Assembly (NCBI GenBank): GCA_045533115.1 | Contig: JAZSHF010000043.1 | Span: 1-12,172, forward strand | DNA: 12,172 nucleotides | Direction: 5' to 3' | Source of the DNA: Colimorpha_A sp045533115 | Lineage (GTDB): Bacteria > Bacillota > Clostridia > Oscillospirales > CAG-272 | Part shown: in pieces, positions 12,129-12,172 of the stretch | Numbering within the stretch: the first letter of the stretch is position 1 | Layout of the letters: each line of letters opens with the position of its first letter | Translations under genes and position numbers: made by a program | The notes under the pieces: model-generated | Told to the model about the DNA's origin: nothing | Databases searched by the model: none | The model's input: only the letters and a program-made list of their open reading frames with translations

Positions 12129-12172
12129 GTTGTCTGTATTTATCAATTTTTAGCTTGTTAATATTTCTTTAT

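Overview
The window looks like chromosomal DNA of an uncultured gut-type Firmicute of class Clostridia. I infer this from strong AGGAGG-type ribosome binding sites, near-consensus sigma-A promoters (many with an extended -10), a small XRE regulator paired with a membrane protein, a PadR/HAAS/DUF4097 operon, and a secreted protein carrying the Cys/His modules common in Clostridia. The genus cannot be named from the sequence alone. No phage, plasmid, insertion sequence, CRISPR array or RNA gene is supported.

Layout. 1-857 holds no convincing complete gene. It is dense in inverted repeats: three terminator-like hairpins with long A/U arms, further strong hairpins, and at 501-690 an ordered array of small hairpins separated by TGATG on the left and CATCA on the right. 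858-1529 encodes an unrecognised membrane protein. 1630-2591 is a two-gene operon: an unrecognised 135-residue protein and a UPF0340/YwlG-family protein. 2697-3908 encodes an MFS exporter. Convergent to it, and sharing its terminator, is a minus-strand pair (4550-3933) of an XRE regulator and a four-helix membrane protein. Divergent from that pair is a large secreted, membrane-anchored endonuclease I-type nuclease (4743-7391). It meets the minus-strand rRNA cytosine methyltransferase gene (8876-7428) at a second shared terminator. Divergent from the methyltransferase is the operon 9006-10832: PadR repressor, HAAS/DUF1700 membrane protein, DUF4097 beta-helix protein. The last gene (10939-12093) encodes a cytoplasmic glycoside-hydrolase-like barrel protein with its own promoter and terminator.

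How the parts may work together. Two regulator plus membrane-protein modules, XRE/4-TM and PadR/HAAS/DUF4097, are probably self-regulated envelope-sensing units; each has an inverted repeat overlapping its own promoter. The nuclease probably degrades external DNA or RNA at the cell surface. The remaining genes are housekeeping (rRNA methylation), transport, or unassigned. I found no clear new defence or mobile system. The most unusual material is the hairpin array at 501-690, the domain architecture of the nuclease, and the unusual putative active site of the last gene.
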